A stretch of 14,893 nucleotides of DNA, taken from positions 1 through 14,893 of the forward strand of contig DATKPK010000178.1 of the NCBI GenBank assembly GCA_035524095.1, in the 5' to 3' direction. A program made the position numbers and the translations under genes. This DNA comes from DATJUF01 sp035524095 (GTDB lineage: Bacteria > Desulfobacterota > Binatia > Binatales > Binataceae). This document shows, piece by piece, positions 13,503-14,893 of the stretch (the stretch's first letter is position 1; the number at the start of each line of letters is the position of its first letter). Below the pieces are notes generated by a model. The model was not told where the DNA came from, searched no databases, and saw nothing but the letters and a program-made list of their open reading frames with translations.

Positions 13503-14858
13503 ATGAGAGTGCGTAGACTAAGCTTTGTTCTAGCAGCCGCACTGGCATGGGCCGGATCCACCGCTATTGCCCGCGCGGACCAAAGCTACGACCCTCCCGC
13601 TCCGATGCAGGAATGGTTGAAGGAGACCGTTAACCAGGGCACGTTGGCCCCAGGGACAACCATCAACCAGAGCAATTGGCAGCAGTACAAGCAGTTCATG
13701 CCCTATGGCATGCAAACGCTGTTCGAGGGAAAGTATTTTTGGAAAATGCCAGCCGACGTCGCGATGACGATCGGTCCCACTAAACTCCTGCCGCTGCCAC
13801 GCGGCTACACCGAGGCAAGCGAAAAGTACGGCTCGCAAACCAGTGTCGGTACTACTCCGGCTGGTCATCACTTTGTCCAGGGATACATCGCGGGCGAGCC
13901 GTTCCCTAACCCGCAGGATCCCGACAAAGGCTACAAGTTATTGGCTGACGTATGGTTTTCCTACGTGCCAAGCCTTTTCGCGCAGCCCTTTGACCATCCA
14001 GGAATCAGCTGCTCGCAGGACCGTTTCGGCAGTATCGCTTGTACCAAGCTGGTGTGGATATATCGCCAGGTCGGCTACAACACCGATCCCGGCGTACCCA
14101 TGAACTTGCCGGAGGCGGGCGATGCGTGGTTCACCGAGTGGTTCATGGTGACTCAGCCCGAGCAGTCGCGTTATACAACCAACCTCACGGTCTTCCGCAA
14201 GGACCCGGAAAAGCCCGAAGATGACTACGTCTTCGTTCCAGCCCTGCGCCGTTCCCTGCGTCTCGCCGTGAGCGCGCGATGCGCCCCGGCGGCTGGTAGT
14301 GATTTCGTTTTGGACGACTACAAGACCGTTGGCTTCAACGGTGGATTGGCGCTGTTCAACTCTCAATTCCTGGGCCGCCGGAAACTGGTCGCGCTGGTTG
14401 ATGACTACACCAATCAAACCGGTAAGTTCCCCGACGATTGGGACATGCCGCTCGGATTTCCCAAGCCCGATTGGGGCAAATGGCAAGCCCGCGACGTCGA
14501 TATCCTCGACGTGCGTCGCATTCCGTCTGAAGCGGGTGGTTACTGCTATGGCAGCCGTATCATGTATGTCGATTCCCAATTCCATTACGCGACTTGGATC
14601 GATATCTACGACGCTAACCTGCAACTGTGGAAGCTGTTCTGGTTGGGACCCCGCGCCGCCGACGTACCCGGTGTCGGTCACGTAACGACTAACGCAGTTG
14701 CCGCGTCGGTCTGGGATGTGCAGAACGATCACATGACGTTCCTCTCGACTGTCGACGAACAGGGCTTCGGGACGAAGTTCAACAGCGATGCCCCACCTGA
14801 GTATCATGACTTCGTGAAATACAGCTCACCCAGCGGACTGATGCAGATCATGCGCTAG
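13503..14858 (+). CDS. Secreted DUF1329 family protein
   Basis: This 451-aa exported protein carries a signal peptide: MRVRRLSFVL, an Ala-rich hydrophobic core, and a clear AxA site ARA-DQ (cleavage after residue 25). The mature part matches DUF1329 (PF07044), beta-rich LolA-like periplasmic or outer-membrane-associated proteins often encoded near lipid or hydrophobic compound exporters. Diagnostic stretches are FMPYGMQTLFEGKYFWKMPA (65-84), PLPRGYTEASEKYG (97-110), YVFVPALRRSLRLAVSARC (242-260) followed by GSDFVLDDYKTVGFNG (265-280), and LGRRKLVAL (290-298). Cysteines at 170, 180 and 260 and in GGYCYGSR could form disulfides. The biochemical function of the family is not established. It is preceded by a 274-nt leader; sequence after the stop is too short to show the next gene. 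Confidence 0.88.
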   Translation: MRVRRLSFVLAAALAWAGSTAIARADQSYDPPAPMQEWLKETVNQGTLAPGTTINQSNWQQYKQFMPYGMQTLFEGKYFWKMPADVAMTIGPTKLLPLPRGYTEASEKYGSQTSVGTTPAGHHFVQGYIAGEPFPNPQDPDKGYKLLADVWFSYVPSLFAQPFDHPGISCSQDRFGSIACTKLVWIYRQVGYNTDPGVPMNLPEAGDAWFTEWFMVTQPEQSRYTTNLTVFRKDPEKPEDDYVFVPALRRSLRLAVSARCAPAAGSDFVLDDYKTVGFNGGLALFNSQFLGRRKLVALVDDYTNQTGKFPDDWDMPLGFPKPDWGKWQARDVDILDVRRIPSEAGGYCYGSRIMYVDSQFHYATWIDIYDANLQLWKLFWLGPRAADVPGVGHVTTNAVAASVWDVQNDHMTFLSTVDEQGFGTKFNSDAPPEYHDFVKYSSPSGLMQIMR

Positions 14859-14893
14859 GGCAAGCGAGACTTCCAATGGCTGAAGGGCCGCGT

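Noticed and set aside
13938..14807. A 289-aa minus-strand open frame
   Set aside because: It is antisense inside the DUF1329 gene, which has a signal peptide, ribosome binding site and family motifs; the antisense product shows none.
14876..14893. Start of another plus-strand gene (ATG followed by five codons) at the right edge
   Set aside because: Only 18 nt are visible and there is no convincing ribosome binding site; it is plausible 17 nt after the DUF1329 stop but cannot be supported.
1..14893. Mobile elements, CRISPR arrays, tRNA or rRNA genes
   Set aside because: No transposase or integrase motifs, no regularly spaced repeats and no cloverleaf or rRNA-like sequence were found on reading both strands by eye.

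Overview
The window comes from a moderately GC-rich, Gram-negative-type bacterium. It encodes a lipoprotein, a DHA2 efflux pump, a cleaved-signal-peptide DUF1329 protein and a glutathione-style DsbA/HCCA-isomerase-like protein. This gene content resembles soil or environmental deltaproteobacterial or Binatota-like genomes, but that placement is inference only. There is no rRNA, tRNA, CRISPR array, transposase or phage gene in view; it reads as chromosomal sequence with dense, short-gapped operons.

Layout. (1) 1-314, minus: 5' part of a small Cys-rich lipoprotein gene that runs off the left edge. (2) 315-552: divergent intergenic region with a candidate promoter and a palindrome at the predicted start of nadE transcription. 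(3) 553-2619, plus: glutamine-dependent NAD+ synthetase. (4) 2620-4221, minus: DHA2/EmrB-like MFS drug exporter, whose stop codon abuts that of nadE. (5) 4360-10964, minus: a tight five-gene operon, in transcription order LuxE-like acyl-protein synthetase, LuxC-like acyl-CoA/acyl-protein reductase, class III PLP aminotransferase, membrane histidine-kinase-like protein, amidohydrolase_2 protein. (6) 11128-11595, plus: small secreted protein of unknown family, divergent from the operon and followed by a good intrinsic terminator. (7) 11748-13228, plus: isocitrate lyase/PEP mutase-family enzyme and HCCA-isomerase-like protein, a two-gene unit. (8) 13503-14858, plus: secreted DUF1329 protein with an apparently structured leader.

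The most interesting part is region 5. LuxE and LuxC homologues normally activate a fatty acid and reduce it to an aldehyde for bacterial luciferase, but no luciferase gene (luxAB) is present here. Instead the aldehyde-forming pair is translationally coupled to an aminotransferase, which suggests a carboxylic acid to aldehyde to primary amine route, or an aldehyde-based modification. The fourth gene is a six-TM sensor-kinase-like protein that keeps the phospho-acceptor His but has lost the N-box Asn, the second Gly of the G1 motif and the whole glycine-rich G2 lid. It therefore looks like a pseudo-histidine-kinase with no partner response regulator in the window. The amidohydrolase closes the operon and the MFS exporter lies 138 nt downstream on the same strand, so both could belong to the same product pathway. 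I see no described system that matches this exact gene set, but I could not search for one.
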